Positions 22,966 to 34,967 of a stretch of DNA of 64,000 bases are shown one piece after another. The stretch's first letter is position 1. Each line of letters starts with the position of its first letter. The notes beneath the pieces were generated by a model that saw nothing but the letters and a program-made list of their open reading frames with translations, ran no database searches and was not told where the DNA came from. The stretch comes from Bryopsis sp. KO-2023. Its lineage: Eukaryota > Chlorophyta > Ulvophyceae > Bryopsidales > Bryopsidaceae. The stretch is taken from NCBI GenBank assembly GCA_030272585.1, contig BSYQ01000004.1:3038001-3102000 (forward strand), in the 5' to 3' direction. A program made the position numbers and the translations under genes.

Positions 22966-23846
22966 TCAGCTTGGCTGATGTGTATTTCCCCCCGCCAGAC
23001 TGGAAAGCAGCTTGCTGCTCATCGTTTCATCCCCCAGTCTCATCACGACATCCACCATGTGTTCGAACCTGTTGGGGACACCACCCCCCCAAACAACAGC
23101 CCGTTTCTCCAGCCGCCAAACGCTAACTCAACGCTCATACAAAAGTCCCCTTCACCTGCGACCCCGTCAACAGATATGAGCCAAGGAAATATATGTTGTC
23201 GACGAAAGTTTCTGCCGCAATGCTTGAACACAGAGGATGGATTGCGCAGCGACCCACCTTCGCTTCCCAGAAGGAATGCTGGAAGGCCTGTAATCAGGCA
23301 TAACAATGCATTGTCCAGGGAAAATGCTGTTAGCATCCGTCAAGTCCTGCAACGACGAAGTTGAAAGGGGGAAATCACGACACTGCCGAATCCGCAAAAA
23401 CACAACAGCCAAACCCTTCTTCCTCCGTGTTCCCCACGCCCGAAAATCCTCGCACCGCACGTTATTCAGCGAAAGAACTTCTTCGATATCGCCTCGCGCA
23501 GCGTCCCCCATGTACTCAAACACCAAGGCGCTCTGCATATTCACTCCGCACCATAAGTACAAAAACCCAACTTTCGTGTTCCAGAGTTTTCAGAAAACCC
23601 AGTGGAGCGCCCCTTCACCAGAGTATCCCCGCTTTTCACAGTGACTTCGCTCAGAGGTATCCCCCTGCTCGCCACGTTTCTGCGTTTCTCCTCACAGTTT
23701 TCTCGAACGGTTTCGGACGAAGAACAGAGGAAAACTTCTGCGAACCACAAGGCAAAATACGTCCCGGTCGCTGAAACAAGCGCCCGTCCCGCAAACTTGA
23801 ACAGCTTTTTGAGCGGTCGTTTCTTGTCGTCCTTGTTTCGTGCCAT
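22966..23846 (-). CDS. Small membrane-anchored LysM-domain protein
   Basis: Four exons, 23846-23619, 23532-23461, 23346-23258 and 23068-22966, all GT-AG with matching phase, give 163 aa. An N-terminal basic stretch (DDKKRPLKKLFKF) precedes one hydrophobic segment (ALVSATGTYFALWFAEVFLC), suggesting a signal anchor. The LysM domain is split over three exons: VTVKSGDTL, then DIEEVLSLNN, then LTDANSIFPGQCIVMP. These match the LysM pattern of a V-x-GDTL start, a helix ending LN, and an I-x-PGQ-x-I-x-(I/M)P end. LysM domains bind N-acetylglucosamine-containing glycans such as chitin or peptidoglycan; whether this one does is untested. Residues DMVDVVMRLGDETMSSKLL-like follow. The split would hide the domain from exon-only searches. 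Location (cell surface, plastid or ER) is unknown. Confidence 0.8.
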
Positions 23847-23991
23847 AACATAAACCGCCAGACGTAAGGTTTAGTGCACCTTACAAATTGGGCCCACGAC
23901 GAGCAACAGATTCAGGCTCCGAAACGGCGCAAACCGGTCGAAACAAATATGTGATAATGTGTGAGATTCGGCACCCTTCCGCTAGGGGCAG

Positions 23992-24588
23992 TTACTCCTC
24001 CCTCCTCCCTGAAGATATTTGACGGCGGAGTGCTTCCATTGGTCCAACACACTGCCCCAGCAGCAAGAAGATACTTCGTCCAAGATGGGCGTGGCGTGGT
24101 TCTTGTGGTCCTGTGTCGTATGAACTTCCCATCATGGACGGCGTAGCTTCCACACAAGGGTGCTCGTTCTGAACGTCTTCATCAGCCCATTCCCCCAAAC
24201 CATCAAACCACCCCCTTCCCGCGCCGACAAACCGAAACAGCGAAATTCCAACAGCAAGAAGCATGCACGGAGTCCAAGAGAGCGAGGCCACGCTCATCAT
24301 CAATCGCCACTGAGAAAAAAAAAGAGTGTCGGTGGGGAGCCACATGTCTCTCCGCATACAAGCGCACCTGTTGAGCCGGGAATGGCAGTGTCCCACACAA
24401 CAGAAAGTTCCAAAGCCAAACACGCCAACACGGAGTGCTGCACCGAATTCGAAGTTATGGATATGAACAGTCCGCTGAACCATACACCCTTTGGTACCAA
24501 TCTCGTGTGGGGACTTGTGCGATGAAGCTCCCCCACACCAGCAGGACAGATACCACATGAATCCACGAGCAACTGGCGTATTTCTCAA
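23992..24588 (-). CDS. Possible membrane protein, structure unresolved
   Basis: Low-confidence gene. The - strand here is open for almost 600 bases in one frame and shows membrane-like segments in more than one frame: WFSGLFISITSNSVQHSVLA and, after a good acceptor at 24312 (a run of T then CAG), MLLAVGISLFRFVGAG, followed by a tail LLGQCVGPMEALRRQIS before a stop at 23992. Candidate introns do not give a consistent phase, so no exon model is offered and the limits only mark the open stretch. No family was recognised. It may be a small, fast-evolving gene between the LysM protein and the giant LRR protein, or a chance open frame. Confidence 0.25.
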   Translation of the reverse strand: MRNTPVARGFMWYLSCWCGGASSHKSPHEIGTKGCMVQRTVHIHNFEFGAALRVGVFGFGTFCCVGHCHSRLNRCACMRRDMWLPTDTLFFSQWRLMMSVASLSWTPCMLLAVGISLFRFVGAGRGWFDGLGEWADEDVQNEHPCVEATPSMMGSSYDTGPQEPRHAHLGRSIFLLLGQCVGPMEALRRQISSGRREE

Positions 24589-25298
24589 GAGAAATTCAAT
24601 CGATAAGAATGCAGGTCAAGGAAAGAGCATTGATGAAAAAGATTGAAGCCTCCCCCCAACTTTGGTCGTGCCTGGAGGGTGTCTTTTGAATGTGTCCACC
24701 CTCAGGGCAAATTCTGGGGGTTGGACAGATTTGTTTTGAATAGTCGATCCACCCCTTTGTACAGACATACATGGAACCTTGTGCTCCTCAATTGTTCACA
24801 AAACGCTAAGGGGTTCGCTGCATCAAGCTGTTGGTGTGGTGAATCACCAAAAAAAATCAGAATGGCAAATTTTGGGGCCACAAAAGGGCCACATTCACCC
24901 AAAGTTTGTAAGGCCTGGGCCACATCCAAGAAATTAATCGAGTTTCCACAAAAATCAAAACCAACATTAAGTAAATGCTATAGAAACACCAAGCCTTGTA
25001 ATTTCGGTTTTTGAAGTGGAACCCACGTTCTATTTTTTTCGGACAAATTGGGGCCACAAAAGGGCCACAACTGGATGAAACGGCCAAATTTAGGGCCACT
25101 TTGGGGCCAGTGAAATTGAAAAAAAATACACTGGTGGTGATTGGGTCACAATGGCAATGTGGGAAAGATTGTTTTTTTAATGAACCGAAGCCGTCCTGAC
25201 GAAACAACAGAATGTTGCGTGATGCGCGAATTTGGTATCAATTATTTTTGGTTTTCGTCTCTTTATTACGGTTTTTCTGTCATTCTGCGCCCTGCGGG
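24589..25298. other. Spacer with repeated GGGGCCAC phrases
   Basis: About 700 bases with no supported gene. The phrase ggggccacaaaagggccac occurs at about 24879-24897 and 25052-25070, each preceded by a caaatt-type stretch. More ggccac/gggcca words surround both copies (24917-24932, 25091-25111). This looks like a short duplicated segment or a remnant of a dispersed repeat. The far end must hold the promoter of the giant LRR gene. Confidence 0.45.
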
Positions 25299-28200
25299 AT
25301 GAGTTATGCCAGGGCCTACGCCCAAAGAGCGAAGTCCCCCTCGCAGGTGCGGCAGAAAATGAAAGACGGGCCCCCACGCTTCCTCTCGGCTATATTGCTG
25401 TACTTGCAGACGCGCAATCGAAGCTGCCTATCCAGTTGGTCGCACTCGCTGTAACCGCCCAAACAAGAAAAAAAAGCAAGGAAACCATAAGGCTTCCGCA
25501 GTTTGTCGCAGCGATCTCGCAGGTTGCTTCTTGTGTTGGAGCGTGAAGGCGTCAAGGTGCCTGAAAAACTTGCATAGAATAAACTTGCTGAAGCAATTGT
25601 TTTCTGTTCAAGGGATCCAATAGTGCTTTGGCACCTTCTCTGCCCACTCACCACGAAGTTTTGGGGATTGCAACTCCGCCAGGCGCAGCAACCTGCCCCA
25701 AACCACCTGCGCCAACTGCACAGTCAGCGGTTGGCATTGAGGCTAGAACAGAGTTTCAGACGGAAAAAGCGTCACGTGATCCAGCCTCGGCGCCAGCTGG
25801 AGGAAACACAGGTATGGCGAGCTGCCGTGAGAAGATGGGCTGCACGAAGCCACCGCCTAAGGCGCCGAGCTGGGTGACGAAACCAAGTCTGGGTTCCAGA
25901 CAAAGTGCAAAAAGAACAGGAAAGAAGGAGAGGTAAGGCACACCCTCGACGACAAGATGCATTTGCAACTCTGGTTGCATTTGAAATGCTTTTTAATGAA
26001 GATAGGCCGGACATCTCCAGTATTGATCCATTATGCTTATGCTTCTATCAATTTGCTGCTCCTGGGAATTGCAGCAATTTCGTTTGGGTTCATGCAAGAT
26101 GACCAACACAAGCATGTCCTGCTCAATTCGATCATCAGGGTCAAAACTGTTGGCTTGGCAAAGCTTCTGAGGACGATGCCTCACCTTTTTGAGAAAGAGA
26201 AGATTTCTGTGGTGGATAAGGGTGTCACACACCTCACTCAACTACCAGAAAGGTATCACAAAGTGAAGGTGTGTCTTCTGTGCTATAGAAATGGATGCCT
26301 AGTCCAGCACAAAAGTTGGCAGATGAGCTGACATGGTTTCGCTTTGTTCCGTCAGGTCATGTACATCAGCAAGAACAAGCTCCGCTCGCTGAAGGGAATT
26401 GAACAGTTTCCTGAGTTGCGGATGCTATCCGTGGCATATAATCCACTGGATGATTTGGATGTGTTTGGCTTCCTCAGTGGTGCAACACCCGCTCTAGAAA
26501 ACGCATCCTTTTTTGGTTGCCCTGTGAGTGGACTGACAAACTACCGAGCCCATGCGATCGCAAAAGTGCCCAGCTTGCAGAAACTGGATGGAAAATTGAT
26601 AGATGAGGAAGATCGGGCAGCAGCAACAAAAGTACTGGAGAAGGAGCAGATGACAATGAGCTTGATGGTGCACAATGCCTGTCTAGTTCACAAGCTGGTG
26701 AGACTTTGTTTTTGGCGTTTTTGCCGTTTTTCGAAGAGCTCCTTCACTACCAGGCTGATGCTCCCTTTGAAAATTTTATCTGCGCACCTGCTGTTTACAA
26801 ATATACCCCAACTACCCATAAACTGACTAATTTCCTGGTCAGGGATTTTTGGGTCAATTGATACGAATGCACACAGAGCTGCGAAGGCTGATTTGTCGCC
26901 AACATGGACCTTTCTCACAAATTCCCCCTGCTTCTTCGGTCCATATTCCAAAGTTAATGAAGATGTGGGATTATGAATCCACAGTCGGTGCTCAGGTGCT
27001 CCCGAAATGTTGCAGCAATTTTTTTTTCAGAATTTAACCTCAATCAAAGCACATCATGAGGCAGTGCACATCAGGAATAAGGACAGTTTGCAGTCTTACT
27101 TCAGCATCATAGAAGAAAAAGTTGATGAAGGGTGTTCATTTTGGATTTTGCCAAGTCGTGTCAACGTTGAGCCCATCTCAGGAATCGTAGTTATGCAGGG
27201 CAGGAGGTTGATCAGGAACGCATTGCATAGAGAGGTTGCTCGGATGCAGACACCAGAGTCCAAATCATCCAAAGGGGTTATTTCCTTGGAGAACTTCGAT
27301 CAAGCTGCAGCAAGGGTGAGTACACACCATCGTTGAGAAGCCACACATCCACAGTCATGAACCACCACACTGGATCAATTTTCTTTTCCCCTTGGTGGTG
27401 TTCAGCTGTTGCTTTCCTACACCTGTGAAGGTTATGGCAGCACAACAACAAGCCATTACAAACCTCATCCAGCGCATTCATGAAGCTCAGGAGGATGCCA
27501 AGCTTGTTGCACTAGAAATGGGGTCTGGTCTGATATCCAGTATGAGGAGAAGGCAAGAAGAGAAGGACCAGGAACTTGCACATGACAGGTAGGGGACTGC
27601 CACCTTGGGACTCGAGCACTCATGTTGAAACCACATCTCCTTTTTGGAAAATGCTGGATGTTTCCAAGGTTGGCGTGACCCGCCTGGTTTTTCAGGGAGG
27701 AGTTGATTGCCAGCCTGAGGGACTCCCTCGAGGGATTGAAGGTAACAGTGGCGGAGCGTTCGTTGTCCCCATATTCGGTACGAGAAAATACAAGTTTTGG
27801 CGGCCCAACACAAGTGGAACGTGTCGTTTCCTCTCAGGAAACGACACGTGCATATTCTGAGTTTGCTTGCTTTCATCGCAACAGGACTCTCTTCACCAAG
27901 TGAGGGACGAACACTGCGCCGAGACAGGTCAGCATACTAGTGGCACAAAGCTGCAGTGAAACTGGATCTAGGGTTTCCATGACAGGAAGCTTGTGAGGAA
28001 CCAGTTTCTTCGCCTCCCCGTTTACTAGCTGGATTCTCGACGAAAGATCTCGCACGAGATCTTCAGCTGGCGTGTCTGTGCACGCTTTCGTGGGTCAGCC
28101 GCCCACCGTTTTTATTTTCTGTGAAAATGCCAGTGATGTAAGATCTGTTGTGGTTACTGCCTGACCTATAGGGAGAAAGAAAGAGCACCAGCAGAAGACC

Positions 28201-31200
28201 ACAACTTGCAGCAAACGTTCGGGGGTGCGTAGGGAGCCTCAGAAGAAGAGTTCTGATGGACAGCTCAAAGAAATAGCGGGCGAGACATATCTGCTGCCCC
28301 ACCGCCCTGCAACTGTCGCTACTGCAACGGTCCTCGATCGATCAAGGAACGTGAAGCCAAGACCACACACGTCGGCGGGGGATCGACAGTTGCCGGAAAC
28401 TGTCAAGGGCGTCGCAGGCTATTGCATTAAAGACGTCGCCCAAGCGGCCGCCCTAGGCAGGTTTCGACACGTAGTTGGGGGGAACCAAGTATCGCCTGTG
28501 GGGGCACGGAACAACTGTGACGCGCCAGACATCGTGGTGGAACGCGACAAAATGATGGCGTCAGGGATGACATACCCAGGACAAGGAGCCCAGCCTCCTG
28601 CTCATCCTTTGCCTTCAGAGACAGCAGGAACACTTGATCAGCGAGCAATGCAATACGGCTGTGTCCTCAACGACCAGCATGGCCAATGGGAAATGCACCT
28701 CCAATCGCCAGACAGATCCCCCATGTGGGCAAATGAACATTGCAATGTGCAAGGTGTCCCCCTCCCGGAGTCACCTGGCGTCCTCTTCCCAATACCTCAA
28801 GCCGCTGAGAGAATAATTTACTACAACCAAGGTGACGCAGACGAGGGAACACCGCATATCGAGCCCGTTGCACTTGCTCCTCATGATGTATGGACATCAC
28901 CGACACTTCAACCTCCTCCTAACCCCTCTGGCATAAGGCCAACTGATGCTGCATACCTGAGGACACCCCCCTTCAACGGTGATATACCCCAAACAAGACA
29001 ACATGAAATGAGGGCTTGCACCCACAGGCAAGTGGGCTCCTTTGGTGGGGTTGTTCATCGTGACAACAGGCTTGACTCGATGAATTTACTGGGTGCTGGC
29101 CATAACCCCCAGTATGATACGAGTATGGCCCCTCAGCAAATGCGGCCCGTCCATGGCAACCTCGGGGAACAGGTGTCCTCGGTTCCACCGAGGGATGGAG
29201 TTTGCAACATATATCCCAGTTCACCTCCTGGGCCAGCCCCTCTGCAGCCATTCCATTCATCACACTGTAGACATGCAACATCAACGTCACAAGAGCAGGA
29301 ATGTGCCCATCATGAAAATCCTAGGCATCAGAATATCAAGGAACAGGCGACAAAGAAATATCGTCCACCTCCTAAAGAAGAGTCAGACAATTCAGACTTC
29401 GTTGGCACATGTGGGGAGGAAGTCCCCCCGAGCAAACAATCTCCTCACAGGGATCGAAACATACAGGATGTGCAACAAAAAAGAACACTTCCTGGGAAAC
29501 CAGTAAGACGCTGTGGGCGGCAAGGACGGGCTGACGACTCATATGATGGGGAGGAAACGGCCAGATCATTTCCGGTAGACCTGTATTTCGATAGCCTGCG
29601 CGCCAGGGGCAATCACAGCCCCTACCAAGCAGGGCAACCACAGGTAGGAGTGTTCCTTTGTTTGCCACCGATCGCGCTTCAATGCTGTCATGAACGTAGA
29701 CGCGCGCGCGTCAGAATCGAGGTCAGGGTGTACTCCTTTACAATAGGTCTGGTGTGCTTTGTGATTACACAGCGCACAAGTTCAGTGAATCGACCACCGC
29801 ACGGGTACGATGCAGCCGCAAACGTTGAAAGTCTCGAAGGCAACAAATTGCAAAAGGCTCGGCTCGAAGTCAAGCTTCTGCAGGTAAAAAAGGCATAGAA
29901 ACACACACACCCAAGGATATTACATCCGTAGAAGCCACCTAGTACAGAAACAAGTTGAGCTTGACCTTACCACAAATATAAAAAGCGCCACAATGATGGT
30001 GATAAATCGTAGGAGAGTATGTTGGAGGCGTTGGAAGGCAAGAAAAAGCTTGAAGAACATGCATCCCGCCTCGTTCGAGATGGGACTTCAATGAAGAGAG
30101 CATTAGAGGTGAGATAGATGTTGAAATCTTTGGGTGAAAGGGCTAGGTGCTTGGAGTCATCTTGAGATTTGAAAAACATTCTGTTTTGTATCAACTCTCC
30201 ATTTTAGGATGAGCAAGACAAGGTGCGGCGTCTTGAAGAGAGCCTCAGGTGCAAGGATGACCTGGAACGTCGTGCTATCTCTACATTGGCTGAGCTCCAA
30301 GCTCTATCGGAGGAGAAACAGAGGTTGAATCATCAGGTACTGAATGAACACTGAGTGAATCCTATCAGTTTACGAGAGTGGTGCAAATTATGGGCCAAGA
30401 GGTTCCTTGATATGCCTTAGCTTATATCAGCCTCTCCACTCTTTCACAGGGAGGGGTGATTCCTCATTCTGGCTCTGGTTGTGGGTTGAAATAAGGAGCG
30501 TCAAGCAAATTTACGTTTGAGTAAGAAACATGTGTGTCGCTTGCAGCTGATGAGAGAGCAAGCGGAACGCCAAAACGCAGAGAATACATCGAAACAATAC
30601 AAAGAACAGCTCGAAATACAATCCACCAAGGAAGAAAGAGAAGTGAAGATGTGAGTAACCAGGAGTGAGGAGAACTGAGAGTGTTGTTCGCGTGAAAGCA
30701 TTTTCAGTGTAGAATGTGTCTCGCAGTTTGCGACTGGGAGCGAAGGCTCTGAAAAGGCGCATGTTTTGGGGCCTGTGGACGGCGTGTGAAGTTTCAAAGA
30801 AGAGTAAAGAAAGATACCAACTCGCTGAAGATGTGCGCGAGGGAAAATGTAAACGTCAATCTATGCGACACTGGTGGTTGGTGGTACACAGAACACGGGT
30901 AGGTCAATTTTCTGAAGGCTTCCTCCAGCAAGGCATGTAGGTCGACAAATAACACTTCCTCTTATCCTTGGCAGGTGATGAGGATGATGGCGATCCGTAG
31001 GAATGCGGACCTGCTGTGTGGCGCTTTGGTGAACTGGCGTGTATACATACATACTTTGAGGTTGGTCACGAGAACCCCACCAATTCGGCGGGCTTCAGCA
31101 CTTTTCAGATGGTCGTGCTCTGCCGTTCAATCACCTTAACTCCGTTTGTGAGATTTTCGAGTAAAAACCTATTCTGACTTTGCAGAGACGAAAGAGCAAG

Positions 31201-34192
31201 AAACGCCGAAGCACGAGGCCATTACGAAGGCCTCCTGAAGGATAGAGCTTTTCAGGGATGGTGTTTCTTCGTTGGGGAATGCAGGCTCGATTACATGGAT
31301 GAGGCGGATGCCAATGCACTGGCACAAGAATATCACGAATGCATCATTATCAAAAGGGGCTTCTCTGCTTGGTTGCAATGGTATCATTGCTCGGCTCTTC
31401 CCAAGGTGCACCCTTACTGCAGAGCTCGGCCTCACCCCCTTTCGAATTTCTGATGTTGAGACTGTATGGATAGCTGATGATGATTTTTTTGCACAGCTGG
31501 CGAAGGTCCGCAGAGCTCAAAATCACAGCCAGCGACGGGTGAAATCGAACGCGTTGCAGGCATTTGCCACAGAAGTTCAAAGAAAAAATGAGGAGCGAAA
31601 CGTTATCGCGAAAGCGAAACGGCGGCGGCAGAACTTGATTTTGAGACTTGTCTGGAGAGCATGGCTGGTGAGGAGAGGGTGAAATATTGAAATCCCTGCA
31701 AAAATGAGAACAAGGATACTGTGGTTGTGTTCTTGGTCAATGAAACCTCGCGTGCATGTACTTTCCACAGGATTTCGTCGAACATCGCGCTACAGTTCAG
31801 AGACTACAATCCACCGCCGATCTTCATATCAGCTGGCGAGCCCTTGGGCGATGGCGGAGCAAGCTGAGACAGGTCCAGCAGGCAAAAGAAAACGACGCCA
31901 GGGCTAGGTGTCTACATGAGGTTCTTGTTTGCCGGCGTGTGGTGCGATTGTGGAAAGGTAGAATCGTCAAGCGCCACAGGCGGCGCCTTGCCGACTCGCT
32001 CTCCCGCGAACACAGGACTGGTAAGCACAATCAATTGTTCGCGCGTTCAATGATGTGGGAGAAAAAAGTTGTCAGTGTCTGTTTCAGGTGCCTGCAGTGT
32101 CTCTGTTACTTTGTTTTCCAAACTTTGTGCTGAACTCTGAGCTTGTTTGTATGTTGCAGGGGCCCTGAAGTATCACGCACTTTCCCATTGGCGTGACTAC
32201 ACACAATTCCATGTGGAACAGCGTCATCATGAGCTCGCAAAAAGAAAAAAATTAACCCACCAAGTAGCAGAGAGGTGGCTCAGGCTAATAGAACTGTATT
32301 TCGAGCAGGAGCGAAAAGCTAGAATCGCCTATCGACTTTTTGGGAAACTACAACGAGGTGCTTTAGCACGGTGTTTCTACAACTGGCGAGTGATACTCAC
32401 AAACACTGAAGACAGGCGGTCAATGATACAAGAGGCAATACGTCGAGCGGACGAAGGGAAGATGGCAGAGATACTATGCTGCTGGCGCAGGTACAGGGAT
32501 AAAAACAAGATGTTTCAGGTTTTGATTGTGAGGGCCTGGCAACAGCTTTCTCTTTCCTTGCACCGTTCGATCGCTTCTGCATTGCTTGAACGGTCGTCGA
32601 TTTTTAGTGATTCGTTTTCTTATGAGAGGGGTTGATTTTGTTTTTTCCTTTTGAATGACAATCAGTGTTTGTAGATACGGATCGGTGTAATAGATTGTGA
32701 GGGATGGAAATTGAAATGGTACGAGGTGATTAGGTACATCTGGGAACTCCATCGAGAGAATACTGAGAGGCTCCAGAAGCACAATGATTCTCTCCAGCAG
32801 GCCTCCGACAAGCTGAAGGCTAGAAATGCAATCCTTGAAGCTGAGAATCCATCGATGGAAAAAAAACTTGCTGCAGCTCTCGAAAAGCATAGAAGCATGG
32901 CGGCACAAGCGAATAAGTATCAAGAGGAGCTCTTTCTCATCAAGGACAACTTGCTGCGAACGGAGCAAAACGAGCAGGCGGCTCGGAATCAGGTTGAAGA
33001 GAAGAAACAAGAGATTGAAGAGGCGAAGCTGGACATTCAGGAGCTACAGGTATGTTGGAGCTCTGGACTGTGTGCAATTTTTTAAAAAATGTATTGTGGA
33101 GACAAGAGTTATCAATGTTGTGTGAGCACAACATGCATGAGGAGCTCCCATTGACGATTTCAGGCATGCAAAGCACAGCTTTTACAGAAAGAGGACCAAC
33201 TTCGCGGAGAAATGGAAGAGATGGTTGACAAGGCGAAAATCAGAGAGAAGCACTTGGAGGATGGAATTCAAAGGTCAAACAATAACTCACCAATATCCTG
33301 GGTTTACTTTCTTTTTGGGACCTTCTCAGCAAAGGAGATCAACAGAGGCAAAACAGCGGTAAATAAGTGTAGACAGTTTGACCTTGTTTATGCAGGCTAG
33401 TCATTCAAGCTGATGCCCTCGAGCGAGAAGCGTCCGAAGCGCAAGAGGAAACCAACAGCCTCAAGCAGACTCTTCTTTTCACAAGCTCGAATATTGAGCA
33501 GGCGAAAGAAGAGAGCTCAAAAGAAGTAGAAGAACTCCAAAAAGTCAAGAACAGGTTGCTACCATTTGTGCGTTTGGTTGCCATGCCCAAAGTACATTAC
33601 ACTTTTGCCAGGAAAACTCACCCTGTGAATACTTTTCAGGTGGGCAGCAGCCGCAAAAGAACTTCGTCAACAGCTGGAACATAAAGGGGCTGAAGTAATG
33701 AGGTTGGAGGCGAAGCTCTCGGATGCTATCAAGGCAAAAGAAGAGGCTCTTGCAACCGTCAAAACCCTCACCAGGCGGCTGGTAGCAGTAGAACCTCTTG
33801 TAGAACGGCAACTGAGCATTGTTGAAGAGCAGACTGGGTGCACTCCCCAGGTAGGTAGGCTTAACGGCGAAACACCTTCCAGCGTTGCGTCAGCGAGAGT
33901 AGCTGATCGTTTCTGAGATATCTGTGCCTTGTTGTCTTCTAACAGCAATTTTAACGAACAAAAACCTTTGTTTCCACAGAGTGGAGGGGCTGACGTCCCG
34001 CCAAAAAACAAGTCAATCGACGACGCTACCCAGGGAACAGCACGTCCCAAGATAAACGAGTCGCTGGACATTAAGAAGCGGGAAGGAAATTCCAGTAAGC
34101 AACAGGTCTCATTCGAACTAGATTCAAATAAGAATGCTGAGGATGGGGATGATTCAGCCTTGGAAGCGACCCTAAAGAAGTTGCGAGAATGA
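25299..34192 (+). CDS. Giant LRR / proline-rich / SFI1-repeat / coiled-coil protein
   Basis: Likely centriole or basal-body protein (inference from architecture). Model of 25 exons: 25299-25346, 25613-25932, 26139-26268, 26356-26697, 26843-26995, 27031-27315, 27431-27588, 27696-27777, 27885-27927, 28172-29643, 29773-29883, 30013-30108, 30208-30336, 30547-30650, 30727-30898, 30975-31060, 31186-31405, 31497-31667, 31771-32020, 32160-32518, 32675-33049, 33164-33273, 33396-33554, 33640-33850, 33980-34192. All phases agree, giving 1932 aa. Residues 140-290 are SDS22-type LRRs (ISKNKLRSLKGIEQFPEL) with an LRR cap. One 1.47-kb exon (520-1011) is Pro/Gln/His-rich and disordered. Then coiled coil, an SFI1-like Trp-repeat block (1158-1577; HWRDY, FYNWRVI), and a C-terminal coiled coil to about 1880. 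LRR plus coiled coil recalls LRRCC1/VFL1, but I know of no SFI1 repeats there. Weak points: the first exon (the alternative is ATG 25814), the donor at 27777, and the GTTTTG donor at 32518. Confidence 0.8.
27819..27849. repeat. Perfect 14-bp stem, 3-base loop hairpin
   Basis: Left arm 27819-27832 (acgtgtcgtttcct) and right arm 27836-27849 are exact reverse complements around CTC. It sits in the predicted 107-base intron 27778-27884 of the giant LRR gene. A stem this strong in a short intron could affect splicing, or the stretch could be retained; the reading frame stays open through it. Confidence 0.85.
29699..29712. repeat. Alternating CG palindrome gacgcgcgcgcgtc
   Basis: A 14-base palindrome with five CG steps in the intron 29644-29772. 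Alternating CG can adopt Z-form DNA. No function is claimed. Confidence 0.6.
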
Positions 34193-34967
34193 GCTAGATG
34201 CCGTGGGAAGCTGGAGCTTTGGGGAGCTCGTGAAAATGTCTTCCAGGACACAAAGCATTCGATATTCAGAACTTCATCAGATATCCGATGCAGCCTAGGA
34301 TTGAACGTTGCCTATGGGTTTTTTTTGAAAGCAGGAGTCTAGTTAACGGGGTTCTTGAGGGGAGGCTTAGCTATATATTGTTGTAGACAAGGCCTTGAGA
34401 GGTTTACACTGTTCAGAGTTTCACTGGCGTTGAATAGAACGTAGTTTCATGGAGGTGACTAACAACACACGTTGTAAACTCGATTTTTTCGTTCAAAACA
34501 AACCAACATGCTCACTCCGCACTTGAACAATTAAGGTCCCAGTACGAGGTATTTTGCGGACTGGCAGAGCCATCCCAGTGTAAGTTAGCCTATAATATCG
34601 CGGTCAAAGCTCGACGTTTGAAAGTCTCCTGACTTCCCGTTGACATGTTGACAATTTCGCTGCCAAAGTGACACTCGTTGAAATGCCCTTTTTTATTCTA
34701 CCCAAACTCCTTAGCCCTTTTCAATTACGCAAAAGGGGCCTGATAATATAACGAACGAAAAAAGTGCACACAGCTGTGATATTCAGCTGTATTTATCGGG
34801 GTCCGAAATAGCATTGCTTTTCGAAACGTCAGCCGTCACAACCACTATCATGGCACTTGTCGGCGCAGTGCATGCGAATTGTCTGCCAAACACAACTTTT
34901 ACTGTCCGTGCTTTTGAGTGACAAGTTTATAGTTTGGCGGCTGATTCCGTTCAGAGGACAAGACACC
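34193..34967. other. Spacer between giant LRR gene and cyclic-nucleotide-binding gene
   Basis: 775 bases between two genes in the same direction. Composition is more even than the introns, with few homopolymers. No gene, RNA or repeat was recognised. It must hold the promoter of the downstream gene. Confidence 0.45.

Noticed and set aside
24160-24525. + strand 121-codon frame rich in Lys, His and Pro
   Set aside because: Opposite a possible - strand membrane-protein gene, with no start context or partner exons; likely a shadow.
29955-30012. Extra coiled-coil exon (KQVELDLTTNIKSATMM) with a 14-base intron after it
   Set aside because: A 14-base intron is not credible. The phase also works if the whole stretch 29884-30012 is one intron.
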